The notes: a model not told the origin generated them from the letters alone. A stretch of 64,000 nt of DNA from Leeia oryzae DSM 17879 (GCF_000376945.1 NZ_AQXU01000025.1:625982-689981), one strand, 5' to 3'. Numbered from the stretch's first letter, positions 17,194 through 26,335 are shown. Numbers and translations are program-made.

Positions 17194-17811
17194 ATGCATC
17201 TTCATAGGAAATGGCTAGGCAATTTTATCTACTTTACGGCTGGCATACTTTTGTCTACATGTCTTGCACATGCCCAAGCAGCCAGCCTGCCTGTAGACAA
17301 AAACACACTTGAAAATACGCTTACCTTGCTGTCGGAGGGTGTGGAATGGACTGACTACAGCAAAATACAATCCATTCAATTTCAAACAAAGGCCCCTAAA
17401 ACAACATCTGATGATGGCGTTTCACGTCAAATTGGCCATTTCAGGATGCGTGATGGACATACTCTGGCTAACCTTTCTATTGAAGGCAATAAAACCAATC
17501 CGGCAGAAATAAAGCTCGATATACCGCTCAGAGGAAAAACCAGATATCCAAAGATTGTTGACGTGATTCAGTCAAACCTGCCTTCATCTACGATGATGGT
17601 GATTGCGGATCAATGTGAAAGCTATTCAATAGAGGAAGATGCCCCTCTGTTTATTGAAGTCTCTTTGCCTGCTTCCCGAAAAATATATGTGAATGCATAT
17701 ACCGATAGAGCATCAACCGCACATGGCGATTTTAGCGTGCAATATTATGCGTTTACGAAATACAAACCCGTTGAGCAAATCAAAAATGCGCATTGTAAGA
17801 AACTGCGGTAA
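17194..17811 (+). CDS. Small secreted protein of unknown function
   Basis: A 205-residue protein with a signal peptide of about 31 residues (hydrophobic FIYFTAGILLSTCLAHAQA). The mature part is beta-rich by appearance, with segments QIGHFRMRDGHTLANLSIEG and SSTMMVIADQCESYSIEED, and only two Cys outside the signal peptide. I do not recognise a family. It follows the third DUF4189 gene by 75 nt on the same strand and shares its AT-rich composition, so it is probably the last gene of the accessory cassette. Confidence 0.6.
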   Translation: MHLHRKWLGNFIYFTAGILLSTCLAHAQAASLPVDKNTLENTLTLLSEGVEWTDYSKIQSIQFQTKAPKTTSDDGVSRQIGHFRMRDGHTLANLSIEGNKTNPAEIKLDIPLRGKTRYPKIVDVIQSNLPSSTMMVIADQCESYSIEEDAPLFIEVSLPASRKIYVNAYTDRASTAHGDFSVQYYAFTKYKPVEQIKNAHCKKLR

Positions 17812-17933
17812 ACATGTCTTATGATTTGCAGGATGTGGGAGGGAAATAACCGTCGAATTCCGGCTTAAGGGATACGGTAATCCGGTGTAGCCATCTCGGT
17901 TAGATGCTGGGTAGACATGGGGATGCAATCTCT

Positions 17934-19190
17934 TTATGCCACTTCATATAACTCCTCCCAACTGGTGGTATAGCGTGGGGAGCGAAGGTGCTGGCGCATT
18001 TTCCAGTGTGTTTTACCGGCTTCAAAGGCAGTTTTTAGCGTGTCACATCCAAAGCGCTGGTTGATCTGGTCCACCGTCTGGAATAATGCTTCTTTTTTGG
18101 GGTTTTGGTCTGTGAAAAGGTCTGGTTGGCGGCTGATTTTGGGTTGCAGGCAAAACAGGATCACACCGGCCTTGTGATATGCAAACTCAGGGCGGTACGC
18201 GGCTGCCAGTGTGCGCATGGCGTATTGGGTGATCTGGATAGGGTCATCTGTTGGCAGGTCGAAGTGTTGGGTACTGGACACATAATAGGCTCCGGCTTCC
18301 GCCCGAAACCGGTTGGTACGTATCATGACGACCAAGCCGTGTGCCAGACTATGCTGCTGCCGTAGTTTTTTGGTGGCATGCCTGACATGGTAACTGATAG
18401 CGGCCTGCAACCCGGGCAGGTCACTCAAGGATTGGCTAAACGATCGGGTCGACATGATTTGCTTTTTGGGGTCGGCAACATCCTCCAGCTCGATGCACAT
18501 TTCTCCGTTCAACTCTCTGACAATGCGCTCGATGACAATGGAAAACTTGCGCCGCATTGCTTCCGGATCGGCAAGCTTGAGATCCAGTGCGGTATGAATA
18601 CCCAGCGCTTCCAGTTTGCGTTGCATCCTGAAACCGATACCCCAGACCTCACCGACCGGCAACCGGGACAAGTAGCTGTGAATGCCCAGTGACGGGCAAT
18701 GGCTGAAGCTGAAAATACCCTGGGTATCCGGAAACTGCTTGGCAATATGGTTGGCGAGCTTGGCCAGCGTCTTGGTGGAACCTATACCGATACTGACGGG
18801 AATACCGGTCTGGCGTTTGACCTGCTGCTGCATTTGTCGGACCAGTGCCTCTGGTGCCGGATAACCTGCCAGTTGCAGGAAGCATTCATCAATACTGTAG
18901 ATTTCCTGATCGGGTACAAACCCGGCAAGCAGGTGCATGACTCGCTTGCTCATGTCTCCGTACAGCGCATAATTGCTGGAAAACACGGCAATTCGTTGCT
19001 TGTACAGTTGATCCCGGTACTGATAAAAGGGTGCCCCCATCGGGATACCTAGCTGCTTGGCCTCTTTGCTGCGTGCAATGACACAGCCATCGTTGTTAGA
19101 CAAAACAACAATCGGCCGGCCCTCCAGGTCCGGGCGAAACACCCGCTCGCAAGACGCATAAAAGTTATTGCAATCGACCAGTGCAAACAT
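17934..19190 (-). CDS. umuC: DNA polymerase V catalytic subunit UmuC (Y-family)
   Basis: A 418-residue Y-family translesion polymerase, close to the usual UmuC length. It starts [20 protein letters not shown] (first catalytic Asp6), has [20 protein letters not shown] for nucleotide binding, and YSIDECFL with the catalytic Asp-Glu pair. A helix-hairpin-helix region follows near [17 protein letters not shown] near residue 365 fits a beta-clamp binding motif. All polymerase residues seen are intact. It lies 26 nt downstream of umuD and should be co-transcribed with it. Confidence 0.94.
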   Translation of the reverse strand: MFALVDCNNFYASCERVFRPDLEGRPIVVLSNNDGCVIARSKEAKQLGIPMGAPFYQYRDQLYKQRIAVFSSNYALYGDMSKRVMHLLAGFVPDQEIYSIDECFLQLAGYPAPEALVRQMQQQVKRQTGIPVSIGIGSTKTLAKLANHIAKQFPDTQGIFSFSHCPSLGIHSYLSRLPVGEVWGIGFRMQRKLEALGIHTALDLKLADPEAMRRKFSIVIERIVRELNGEMCIELEDVADPKKQIMSTRSFSQSLSDLPGLQAAISYHVRHATKKLRQQHSLAHGLVVMIRTNRFRAEAGAYYVSSTQHFDLPTDDPIQITQYAMRTLAAAYRPEFAYHKAGVILFCLQPKISRQPDLFTDQNPKKEALFQTVDQINQRFGCDTLKTAFEAGKTHWKMRQHLRSPRYTTSWEELYEVA

Positions 19191-19216
19191 GGCTTACTCC
19201 CTGCCCAACAAGGATG

Positions 19217-19597
19217 CTAGGGATGATGGCGTTTACGCGCAATGCCGGTAATCACCCCCCATACCAGCCAGCCCTCGCCCTCATGACGATTTGTCTTGCC
19301 CCGCCAGGTAAACACGCGCATTTCACCGTGCAAGACGGCCACAATCATGTCTCCAACCGCCGGCGTCAGCGAGCGGTCTACCACCAGCACGTCTCCGGTA
19401 CAAATGTGTTCTGCTTCCAGCGTCGCACCGCCATAGCGCAGCAAGAAAGTGGCCGCTTCATGCCGGACCAGCCACTGGTGAATATTCAGAGGGGACTCTT
19501 CATATTCTGTCGCTGGCGATGGAAAACCGGCCCGAACCTGACCAATCAGCGGGAGGAACGTAAGGGATGCCGGGATACATAAGGGGAGAATTCTCAT
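19217..19597 (-). CDS. umuD: UmuD homologue lacking the Ser-Lys dyad
   Basis: A 126-residue LexA-fold protein aligned to UmuD over its length: QVRAGFPSPATEYEE corresponds to the E. coli cleavage region, with Ala23-Gly24 at the scissile bond. The catalytic GDSM box, however, reads GATL (Thr59 in place of Ser), and the VKK segment with the general-base Lys reads VFT. The region after it is about 13 residues shorter than in E. coli. Self-cleavage to UmuD' therefore looks impossible without help. The ATG at 19597 sits only 2 nt from a 32-bp palindrome; a longer in-frame start would cross the operator and gives a non-UmuD leader. Confidence 0.85.
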   Translation of the reverse strand: MRILPLCIPASLTFLPLIGQVRAGFPSPATEYEESPLNIHQWLVRHEAATFLLRYGGATLEAEHICTGDVLVVDRSLTPAVGDMIVAVLHGEMRVFTWRGKTNRHEGEGWLVWGVITGIARKRHHP

Positions 19598-19599
19598 GT

Positions 19600-19631
19600 G
19601 ATTATTATAGAACGATTGTTCTATAATAATC
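19600..19631. promoter_or_regulatory. 32-bp perfect palindrome, probable umuDC operator
   Basis: The 14-nt arm GATTATTATAGAAC at 19600-19613 is exactly mirrored at 19618-19631 around a GATT spacer. The centre is GAAC-N4-GTTC, the form of the SOS box in Gram-positive bacteria, rather than the CTGT-N8-ACAG of enteric LexA. It covers the -10 element and spacer of the umuD promoter, so a bound repressor would block RNA polymerase. Which repressor binds is not known. Confidence 0.75.
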
Positions 19632-19633
19632 AA
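19604..19633 (-). promoter_or_regulatory. Predicted leaderless promoter of umuDC
   Basis: On the minus strand TTGATT (19633-19628) and a perfect TATAAT (19609-19604) are 18 bp apart. Only 6 nt separate the -10 hexamer from the umuD ATG, so transcription should start at or next to the A of the start codon. No Shine-Dalgarno sequence can be present, implying a leaderless mRNA. Confidence 0.55.
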
Positions 19634-19887
19634 TCCATTCGTCCTTGCATGATGATCAACCGGGTGTGACCTGATACCAGACGGTCTGCCGCCAAGACAA
19701 GTAAGCTTAGACGTAATACCGCGCGATGGACGAGATACCAAAGAGGTTCATTTTCTTGTTGGCATGGCGGTTAGACATGAATCCTAAAGAAGGGAACGAA
19801 GAAGGATTGCACGAGGTGTGTTCCGGACAAAAACCATACACACGCCATTTGCAATGGCGTTGCCGTTAATTACCCGCGCTAGAAAAC
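19634..19887. other. Non-coding stretch between umuD and tRNA-Ser
   Basis: About 250 bp without a credible gene. It holds only a small stem CGCCATT-N3-AATGGCG near 19846-19862. No copy of the tRNA 3' end (attachment-site duplicate) and no integrase remnant was seen here. Confidence 0.4.
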
Positions 19888-19917
19888 AAAAAAGCCCTGA
19901 TTTCTCAGGGCTTTTTC
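19888..19917. terminator. Bidirectional intrinsic terminator next to tRNA-Ser
   Basis: AGCCCTGA-N4-TCAGGGCT, flanked by an A run on one side and a T run on the other, so it can work on both strands. On the minus strand it lies just after the tRNA-Ser 3' end. Confidence 0.8.
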
Positions 19918-19925
19918 GTCAATCT

Positions 19926-20016
19926 TGGCGGAAGCGGTGAGATTCGAACTCACGGGAGACGTTAATCTCCGTCGGTTTTCAAGACCGGTGCATTAAACCA
20001 GCTCTGCCACGCTTCC
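19926..20016 (-). tRNA. tRNA-Ser (anticodon TGA)
   Basis: Acceptor stem GGAAGCG (20016-20010) pairs with CGCTTCC near the 3' end, followed by G and an encoded CCA (19928-19926). The anticodon loop reads CTTGAAA, giving TGA for serine UCA codons. A long variable arm (GGAGATTAACGTCTCC) and the T-loop GTTCGAATC confirm a class II tRNA. It flanks the T4SS/umuDC block on its right side. Confidence 0.95.
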
Positions 20017-20257
20017 ATTTAAATTGTGCTCTGTCAGTGTTAACCAACAGAGGTGCGAATAGTACACGCTTTTTTTTATAAAAGCTAGTGCTTCTGGAAA
20101 ACTTGTGCAATTTTCCGTCACCCCCTTTGGTGCAGGGCACAAAAAAATCGTCGATATACGCAAACCGGCCCGGGGTTGCCCTTGCATAAGCCCCATTGTG
20201 ATTCTATGCTGAAGATGAGGCCATACGGCATGCCCACCCTACAATGCATTGGTAATA

Positions 20258-21640
20258 ATGTCTAAGAACCTTTTCTTGCGGAGTCTGATTGACTCCATAC
20301 CCGACCTGATTTTTTTCAAGGATAAAAACAGCCGATACCTCGGTTGCAACAGGGCTTTCGAATTGTTTATCGGCAAGTCTGAAGCAGAGCTCATTGGCCG
20401 GCATGATAATGAGGTTGTGGATGATGGCAAGGCCGGAGAGTACCAGGCGCAAGACCAGCTGGTCATGGAGAGTGGCGAGCAGCTAAAGACAGAAGGCTGG
20501 CATGTCTTCAAGGATGGTCGGCGGGTCCTGATCGAAAATATCAAAACGCCTTATTACGATGAAAACCACCAGATCATGGGGGTAATTGGTGTCGGCCGGG
20601 ACATTACCGAACGCTGGTTATCTAGGCAGCGTGGCATGGCCCGGTTGAACATTCTGGAAATGATCGCTCGGCACGAACCACTGGAGAAAATCCTGCTGAC
20701 GGTAGTGGAAAGTCTGGAGACGGAAGAGCCCAGCCGTCAGTGCTCTATCTTGCTAGTATCGGATGACAACACACATCTGCTGACCGGCGCAGCACCTAAT
20801 TTGCCAGATTTTTATAACCAGGTTGTTCATGGCTTGCCGATTGCCGTTGGCTTGGGTTCTTGCGGTACCGCAGCCGCTACCGGCATGCGCGTGATCGTGG
20901 AAGACATCCAGACCCATGAACATTGGGCCAACTACAAGACCCTGGCAGCCAATGCCGGTTTGGGTGCCTGCTGGTCTCAACCGGTGATTTCTTCCAGAGG
21001 AAGGGTGCTGGGTACCTTTGCCATTTACCATGCACTGCCCTGTAGCCCGACGCAGGATGACCTTGAATCCATCGAATTTGCTGCGAGCCTGACCAGCATT
21101 GCCATTGAGTATCACCAGACGCAAGACGCGCTGGAAAAACAGGCCACCACCGATAGCCTGACCGGTCTGGCCAACCGCCGGTACTTCCGGACCCTGGCCG
21201 AGGCAGAGATCAGCCGGCAAATGCGCAGCAACCGGTCACTTTCCCTCTTGTATCTGGATATTGATTATTTTAAATCCATTAATGACCAGTACGGCCATCA
21301 GGCGGGGGATCAGGTACTGACTGCAGTAGCAGCATATTTCCGCATCTCGTTACGCGACCAGGACGTCATTGCCCGGATAGGCGGCGAGGAATTTGCCATT
21401 TTATTGCCCGATACGTCGTCGACCGAGGCGCAGGAAATTGCGGAAAGGATCAGAACCGGGTTTGCCATGTTGAAAACCGAGGGTTTGCCCTCAGATATCA
21501 AACTGACGGTATCGATAGGGCTGACCACGCTGGATACGCAAACGGTGACTTTGGATGAATTATTGAACCAGGCAGACCGTGCGCTATACCAGGCGAAAAA
21601 ACTGGGACGAAACCAGACTCGGGTATTCCAGACCGCATAA
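20258..21640 (+). CDS. PAS-GAF-GGDEF diguanylate cyclase
   Basis: A 460-residue cytoplasmic sensor protein without membrane helices. PAS domain at about 1-115 (LIDSIPDLIFFKDKNSRYLG, ending VIGVGRDITER), GAF at about 130-285 (GLGSCGTAAATG, ACWSQPVISSRGRVLGTFAIY), and GGDEF at about 300-455. The active-site motif is GGEEF, and an RDQD inhibitory site lies five residues before it, so it should synthesise c-di-GMP under product feedback. The ATG at 20258 is preferred over an in-frame TTG at 20249. The signal sensed is unknown. Confidence 0.92.
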   Translation: MSKNLFLRSLIDSIPDLIFFKDKNSRYLGCNRAFELFIGKSEAELIGRHDNEVVDDGKAGEYQAQDQLVMESGEQLKTEGWHVFKDGRRVLIENIKTPYYDENHQIMGVIGVGRDITERWLSRQRGMARLNILEMIARHEPLEKILLTVVESLETEEPSRQCSILLVSDDNTHLLTGAAPNLPDFYNQVVHGLPIAVGLGSCGTAAATGMRVIVEDIQTHEHWANYKTLAANAGLGACWSQPVISSRGRVLGTFAIYHALPCSPTQDDLESIEFAASLTSIAIEYHQTQDALEKQATTDSLTGLANRRYFRTLAEAEISRQMRSNRSLSLLYLDIDYFKSINDQYGHQAGDQVLTAVAAYFRISLRDQDVIARIGGEEFAILLPDTSSTEAQEIAERIRTGFAMLKTEGLPSDIKLTVSIGLTTLDTQTVTLDELLNQADRALYQAKKLGRNQTRVFQTA

Positions 21641-21752
21641 GCATTTACCTGCCGTTTGCAGCAAATACTGGAAACTTTATCCGACTACAGTTACTCTTAG
21701 TCACATGGCGGTTGGATTTAACCGCAATCTGTATTTTTGAGGAGATCGCAAG

Positions 21753-22439
21753 ATGCAAACATATGACATTCCGGCCAGCCGTGTCGGCTCACTGGATGTT
21801 GCCAGCCGCAACAAAGTGCTGCGTAATACCTACTGGCTGCTGGGCTTGTCCATGCTGCCAACCGTAGCCGGTGCCTTGCTGGGTATTCAAATGCATTTTG
21901 GCCTGTCACCCATGGCTGGCCTGCTGGTTTTCATGGGCGTTGCTTTCGGTTCCATGTTCTTGATTGAACGCACCAAACATACTGCCATGGGCGTAGTGGT
22001 CTTGCTGGGCTTTACGTTCTTCATGGGCTTGTGGCTGTCCCAGTTGCTGCAGTTTGCCTTGCGCTTTCCGAACGGTGCACAAAGCATCGCACTGGCTGCC
22101 GGCGGCACAGGCGTGACCTTCCTGGCGTTGTCGACCCTGGCCACCGTGACCAAAAAGGATTTCAGCTTTTTGGGCAAGTTCCTGTTCATTGGCCTGATCG
22201 TCGCCATTGTCGCCAGCCTGGCCAATATCTGGCTGAAGATTCCGGCCCTGTCGCTGACCATTTCTGCTGCCATGGTAGTGGTGTTCAGCCTGTATATCCT
22301 GTTTGATGTAAGCCGTGTAGTGAATGGTGGCGAGACTAACTATATCTCTGCCGCGCTGGCCATTTATCTGGATATCTACAACCTGTTCCAGAACCTGCTG
22401 TTCCTGATTTTGTCACTGACCGGTAATAGTCGAGACTAA
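21753..22439 (+). CDS. yccA: Bax inhibitor-1 / YccA family membrane protein
   Basis: A 228-residue inner-membrane protein with seven hydrophobic helices, typical of the BI-1/TMBIM family. Recognisable segments are NKVLRNTYWLLGLSMLPTVAGA at the first helix, the internal GFTFFMGLWLSQLL, and the C-terminal SLYILFDVSRVVNGGETNYI with the family Asp, followed by ALAIYLDIYNLFQNLL. E. coli YccA modulates FtsH. GAGGAG lies just before the ATG, and an intrinsic terminator follows, so it is a single-gene unit. Confidence 0.88.
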   Translation: MQTYDIPASRVGSLDVASRNKVLRNTYWLLGLSMLPTVAGALLGIQMHFGLSPMAGLLVFMGVAFGSMFLIERTKHTAMGVVVLLGFTFFMGLWLSQLLQFALRFPNGAQSIALAAGGTGVTFLALSTLATVTKKDFSFLGKFLFIGLIVAIVASLANIWLKIPALSLTISAAMVVVFSLYILFDVSRVVNGGETNYISAALAIYLDIYNLFQNLLFLILSLTGNSRD

Positions 22440-22464
22440 TCAGTACGTTGCAAAAGACTGTACC

Positions 22465-22500
22465 AGACAAGGGCCGGATTCATCCGGCCCTTGTCTTTTT
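22465..22500 (+). terminator. Intrinsic terminator after yccA-like gene
   Basis: AGACAAGGGCCGGA at 22465-22478 pairs perfectly with 22483-22496 across a TTCA loop and is followed by a T run. A strong rho-independent terminator 26 nt past the stop codon. Confidence 0.93.
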
Positions 22501-22559
22501 TGCAGAAAATCTCTCTGGATTTATGTCTATAATGAGGCTTCTAGCGAGATTGAAGCAGC

Positions 22560-25500
22560 ATGAAAACATTACAAAAATATGCCGGCTCGTATATCCCCAT
22601 TTTTGTGCTCAACGACAATGTTGTGGCGCAAGAAGTCTTTTTAACCCGCTTAGAGGGTGCCGAACGAATTCATGTACTGACGGCGTTGGCATGGTTTCAT
22701 CACCAGCGTGACTGTCATAAAGCCTTGGCTTTTGCGGACGAAGCAGAAGCCCTGTTACGCCAGTTGCCTGTGGGCTCGATAGACCGTAAGGGCTATGGCA
22801 TTCGTCTGACTCTGGTGAAGGGGGCCATTCACCTGCTGTTTGCAAGGCTGGATGAGGCAGAACAAACGCTGACCGCCGCAGTGAAAGGCTACGAAGCGAT
22901 AGGGGACGCCATTGGGCTGGGAGATGCCTACTGGCTGTTGACCCAGCTCTATATCGACCGAGGCGACCAGCCGAAAACCGATCAATGTCTGGCCCGGGCC
23001 AAGTCGTTCTTTGCCCAATCGGGCGACACGACCCGAATTGCACTGGCGGAAGCCTGGCACCTGGCCCAACTGGCCTTTAACGACCCCGCGATGGTCAGGC
23101 ATGAACTGGATACCCGTTTTTCTGACCCGTCACACTATCACGAAGCAGTGCAAACCTGGATCTCGGTCGCTAACGCCAACGCCTCGGCGTTTACCGATGA
23201 CCCGGCGGCAGCCATCAAGTTTGATCTGGATGCCCACCACACTGGTATCGATACGGGGCAAATCCGGCAGGCGATTGTCTGCGCCGCCAATGCAGCCGAG
23301 GAATTTGCCACGCTTGGCGACCTGGACACCGCCCTGTTATGGGGTGAACGGGCCCTGTCCATTGCCCGTTCGGCCAATTGGCCGGGCATCATCGGCATTT
23401 GTCTGCTGCAAGTCGGCGATGTCTTGCGTCTGTTGGGGCGCTTTGAAGAAGCCAAGCGCTTCCTGACCGAGGCACTCTCCAACATGAAGGGGATGGCTGG
23501 CTCGCATAACCACGAACTGGTGCAGGTCAATCTGGGTCAGCTGGCGCTGGACATGTCGGATGAGGCAGAGGCGTTACAATGGTTTGACCAGCTGACGCAA
23601 AGCATCAGCTGGTATAAAGATGCCGACCTGCTGATGAAAGTCCATCGGGGCAAGGCACAGGCGCTGCTGCGGACGGGGCACCCGGATCTTGCTTACCAGA
23701 GTGCGCAGAATGCCATCGAACTGGCTGCGTCTAAAGGCAACATCAGCGAGCAGATCAAGTCACTTCGGGTCATGGCTGAGGTTTGCGAGCATATGCAAAC
23801 CGCCAGCCCAGAGGGCAGCGATGCTCCGACGGCTTCGTTGCACTATCTGCACCAGGCCGTCAAAATGGCCGAAAACCTGAGTGGCTACAACATTCCGGAA
23901 GACCTGTACCACCAGCTGGCCAAGACGTACGCCACCTGTCACGATTACCAGTCGGCTTATCAGTCTTACCTGATGTCGGTAGCGGCCAGAGAGTCCAGCA
24001 AAATTGCCGATGCGCAGAAACGCGCGCTGGCCATGGAAACCCGCAAGCATGTAGAAGAAGCCCGTTCGGATGCCGAGTACCACAAAAAGTTGGCACAGAC
24101 GCTGCAGGAAACCAACACGACCCTGGAAACACTCGGGCATATCGGCCAGGAAATTACCGCCAGTCTGGATGCCAATGCGGTGTTTTCTACCCTGAAAGGC
24201 CATGCCGATGGTTTGCTGGATACGACTTCCTTCGTGATCTGTCTGGTCGACCCGGCGGGCGACTCGCTCACGGTCGCATTCGGAGTGGATAATGGCAAGC
24301 CCTATCCCCGTACCACTTTCAAGATTGATGACCCCATCTCGCTCACCGCACGCTGCGCCCGCGAACGGCAGGAAATCATCATTCACAACAAGCCGAGCGA
24401 CTCTAACCTGAAAACCACGCCAGGTACCGTGGAAACACTCAGCATGCTGTTTTCGCCACTGGAGGTCGGGGACCGGCTGCTCGGGGTCATGACGGTACAG
24501 TCGCAGCGCGCGTATGCATACGGCGAACGGGAACGGGCGATTTTCCGGACCATGTGCGCGTATGGCGCCATTGCGCTCGATAATGCCGCCGCCTATACCG
24601 CCGTTGAGGCCGCCCGCCTGAAGACGATGCAACAGGAAGAAGAACTGCGTATTGCGGCAACCGCATTTGAATCCCAGGAAGGGATCGTGATTACAGATGC
24701 CCATCTGGTGATTTTGCGGGTGAACAGCGCGTTTACCCGCATTACCGGCTTTACGGCAGAAGACGTGGTGGGTCACCCGCCGCATCTGTTCCATGTCGAC
24801 GCAACCGAACCCGATGAACCGGTGTCGATTCTGGCCGCCGTGGCCAGTACTGGCACCTGGCAGGGAGAATTATGGACCCACAGGAAGAACGGCGAGGAAT
24901 TCCCGATTGGGCTGACCCTATCGGCGGTAAAGAACGAGGCGGATGTCACCACGCACTACGTGTACACCTTGCTGGACATTACCGAACGCAAACGGGCAGA
25001 AGAGGAAATCCGCAGCCTGGCCTTCTATGATCCGCTCACCCAGTTACCGAACCGTCGCTTGCTGATCGACCGCTTGCGGCAGGCCATCATCAATCTGGAA
25101 GAGGGGGCACCGGCCGCAGCCCTGTTGTTTGTTGACCTGGATAACTTCAAGACCATCAATGATACCCGAGGCCATGACGTAGGCGATTTGCTGCTCAGGC
25201 AAGTAGCCAGCCGCCTGACAGAGTCACTCCGCCAGGGCGATACCGTAGCACGGCTGGGGGGTGACGAGTTCATTATTCTGCTGGAACAACTGCACGACCA
25301 TACGTTGCCGATACGGGCACAAGTCGAGATTGTGGCCCAGAAAATACTGGAATCCCTCAATCAGCCCTACCTGTTGAAAAACGAACTGCATCACAGCACC
25401 CCCAGCATCGGTATCTGCCTGTTATCCTCGCATATACGGCTGTCTGCCGAAGAACTGCTCAAGCACGCTGATCTGGCCATGTACCATGCCAAGGCTGCCG

Positions 25501-26303
25501 GTCGGAACACCTTCCGCTTTTTCGACCCCGCCATGCAAACCATTGTCACGGCACGTGCCGAAATGGAAACCGACCTGCGTGAAGCCCTGGTAGAAAAGCA
25601 GTTTGTACTGCATTACCAGCCTCAGGTACAGGCGGATAAGCGCATCAGCGGCGTAGAAGCGCTGATCCGCTGGAATCACCCCAAATACGGCATGGTGCCG
25701 CCGATGGAGTTCATTCCGCTGGCCGAAGAAACCGGCTTGATCATCCCGCTGGGCCAATGGATTCTGGAAACAGCCTGCCGCCAGCTGGCCGAATGGGGGA
25801 AACGTCCGGAAACCGCGCACCTGACTGTTGCGGTCAATATCTGCGCCCGACAATTTCATGATGTGGCATTTACCGACCAGGTATTTGCAGCACTGAAGAT
25901 GTACAACGCGGATCCGAACCGCTTAAAACTGGAAATTACGGAAAGCCTGCTGCTCAAGGATATCCACCTGACCATTACCAAGATGAACAGTCTCAGAGAG
26001 ATCGGGATCGGTTTCTCACTGGATGACTTTGGGACCGGGTATTCGTCACTGAACTATCTGAAGCACCTGCCGTTTACGCAGCTCAAAATCGACCGTTCTT
26101 TTGTCAGGGACATTTTCAACGACAAGAATGACCGGGCAATTGTAAACACCATCGTGACACTGGGTAAAAACCTGGGCATGGATGTCATCGCCGAAGGCGT
26201 TGAAACGGACGGTCAGCATCAGTACCTGCTCGAAAGCGGCTGCGAACAGTTCCAGGGCTATCTGTTTGGCAAACCCTGCCCGCCGGAAGCCCTGTTTAAC
26301 TGA
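22560..26303 (+). CDS. TPR-GAF-PAS-GGDEF-EAL c-di-GMP regulator
   Basis: A 1247-residue cytoplasmic protein. Residues about 30-480 are helical repeats of TPR type (for example GDAYWLLTQLYIDRGD, ALAFADEAEALL). A coiled-coil linker precedes a GAF domain (about 535-690), a PAS domain (about 700-815), a GGDEF domain (about 835-985) and an EAL domain (about 1000-1245). GGDEF is intact with an RQGD inhibitory site five residues ahead, and the EAL domain keeps VEALIRW, ITESLL and LDDFGTGYSS. Both cyclase and phosphodiesterase residues are present. A TATAAT at 22528 may be the -10 element. The signal and output are unknown. Confidence 0.92.
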   Translation: MKTLQKYAGSYIPIFVLNDNVVAQEVFLTRLEGAERIHVLTALAWFHHQRDCHKALAFADEAEALLRQLPVGSIDRKGYGIRLTLVKGAIHLLFARLDEAEQTLTAAVKGYEAIGDAIGLGDAYWLLTQLYIDRGDQPKTDQCLARAKSFFAQSGDTTRIALAEAWHLAQLAFNDPAMVRHELDTRFSDPSHYHEAVQTWISVANANASAFTDDPAAAIKFDLDAHHTGIDTGQIRQAIVCAANAAEEFATLGDLDTALLWGERALSIARSANWPGIIGICLLQVGDVLRLLGRFEEAKRFLTEALSNMKGMAGSHNHELVQVNLGQLALDMSDEAEALQWFDQLTQSISWYKDADLLMKVHRGKAQALLRTGHPDLAYQSAQNAIELAASKGNISEQIKSLRVMAEVCEHMQTASPEGSDAPTASLHYLHQAVKMAENLSGYNIPEDLYHQLAKTYATCHDYQSAYQSYLMSVAARESSKIADAQKRALAMETRKHVEEARSDAEYHKKLAQTLQETNTTLETLGHIGQEITASLDANAVFSTLKGHADGLLDTTSFVICLVDPAGDSLTVAFGVDNGKPYPRTTFKIDDPISLTARCARERQEIIIHNKPSDSNLKTTPGTVETLSMLFSPLEVGDRLLGVMTVQSQRAYAYGERERAIFRTMCAYGAIALDNAAAYTAVEAARLKTMQQEEELRIAATAFESQEGIVITDAHLVILRVNSAFTRITGFTAEDVVGHPPHLFHVDATEPDEPVSILAAVASTGTWQGELWTHRKNGEEFPIGLTLSAVKNEADVTTHYVYTLLDITERKRAEEEIRSLAFYDPLTQLPNRRLLIDRLRQAIINLEEGAPAAALLFVDLDNFKTINDTRGHDVGDLLLRQVASRLTESLRQGDTVARLGGDEFIILLEQLHDHTLPIRAQVEIVAQKILESLNQPYLLKNELHHSTPSIGICLLSSHIRLSAEELLKHADLAMYHAKAAGRNTFRFFDPAMQTIVTARAEMETDLREALVEKQFVLHYQPQVQADKRISGVEALIRWNHPKYGMVPPMEFIPLAEETGLIIPLGQWILETACRQLAEWGKRPETAHLTVAVNICARQFHDVAFTDQVFAALKMYNADPNRLKLEITESLLLKDIHLTITKMNSLREIGIGFSLDDFGTGYSSLNYLKHLPFTQLKIDRSFVRDIFNDKNDRAIVNTIVTLGKNLGMDVIAEGVETDGQHQYLLESGCEQFQGYLFGKPCPPEALFN

Positions 26304-26335
26304 GCCGCACAAACCGGCATTTGCCGTGCCACAAT

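Noticed and set aside
17812-17933. Possible small gene between the secreted protein and umuC
   Set aside because: Only a minus-strand frame overlapping both neighbours is open, with no ribosome site or motif.
23760-24794. 344-codon minus-strand frame inside the TPR-GGDEF-EAL gene
   Set aside because: Fully contained in an intact gene with complete domain motifs; its translation is His/Arg/Gln-rich without domains.
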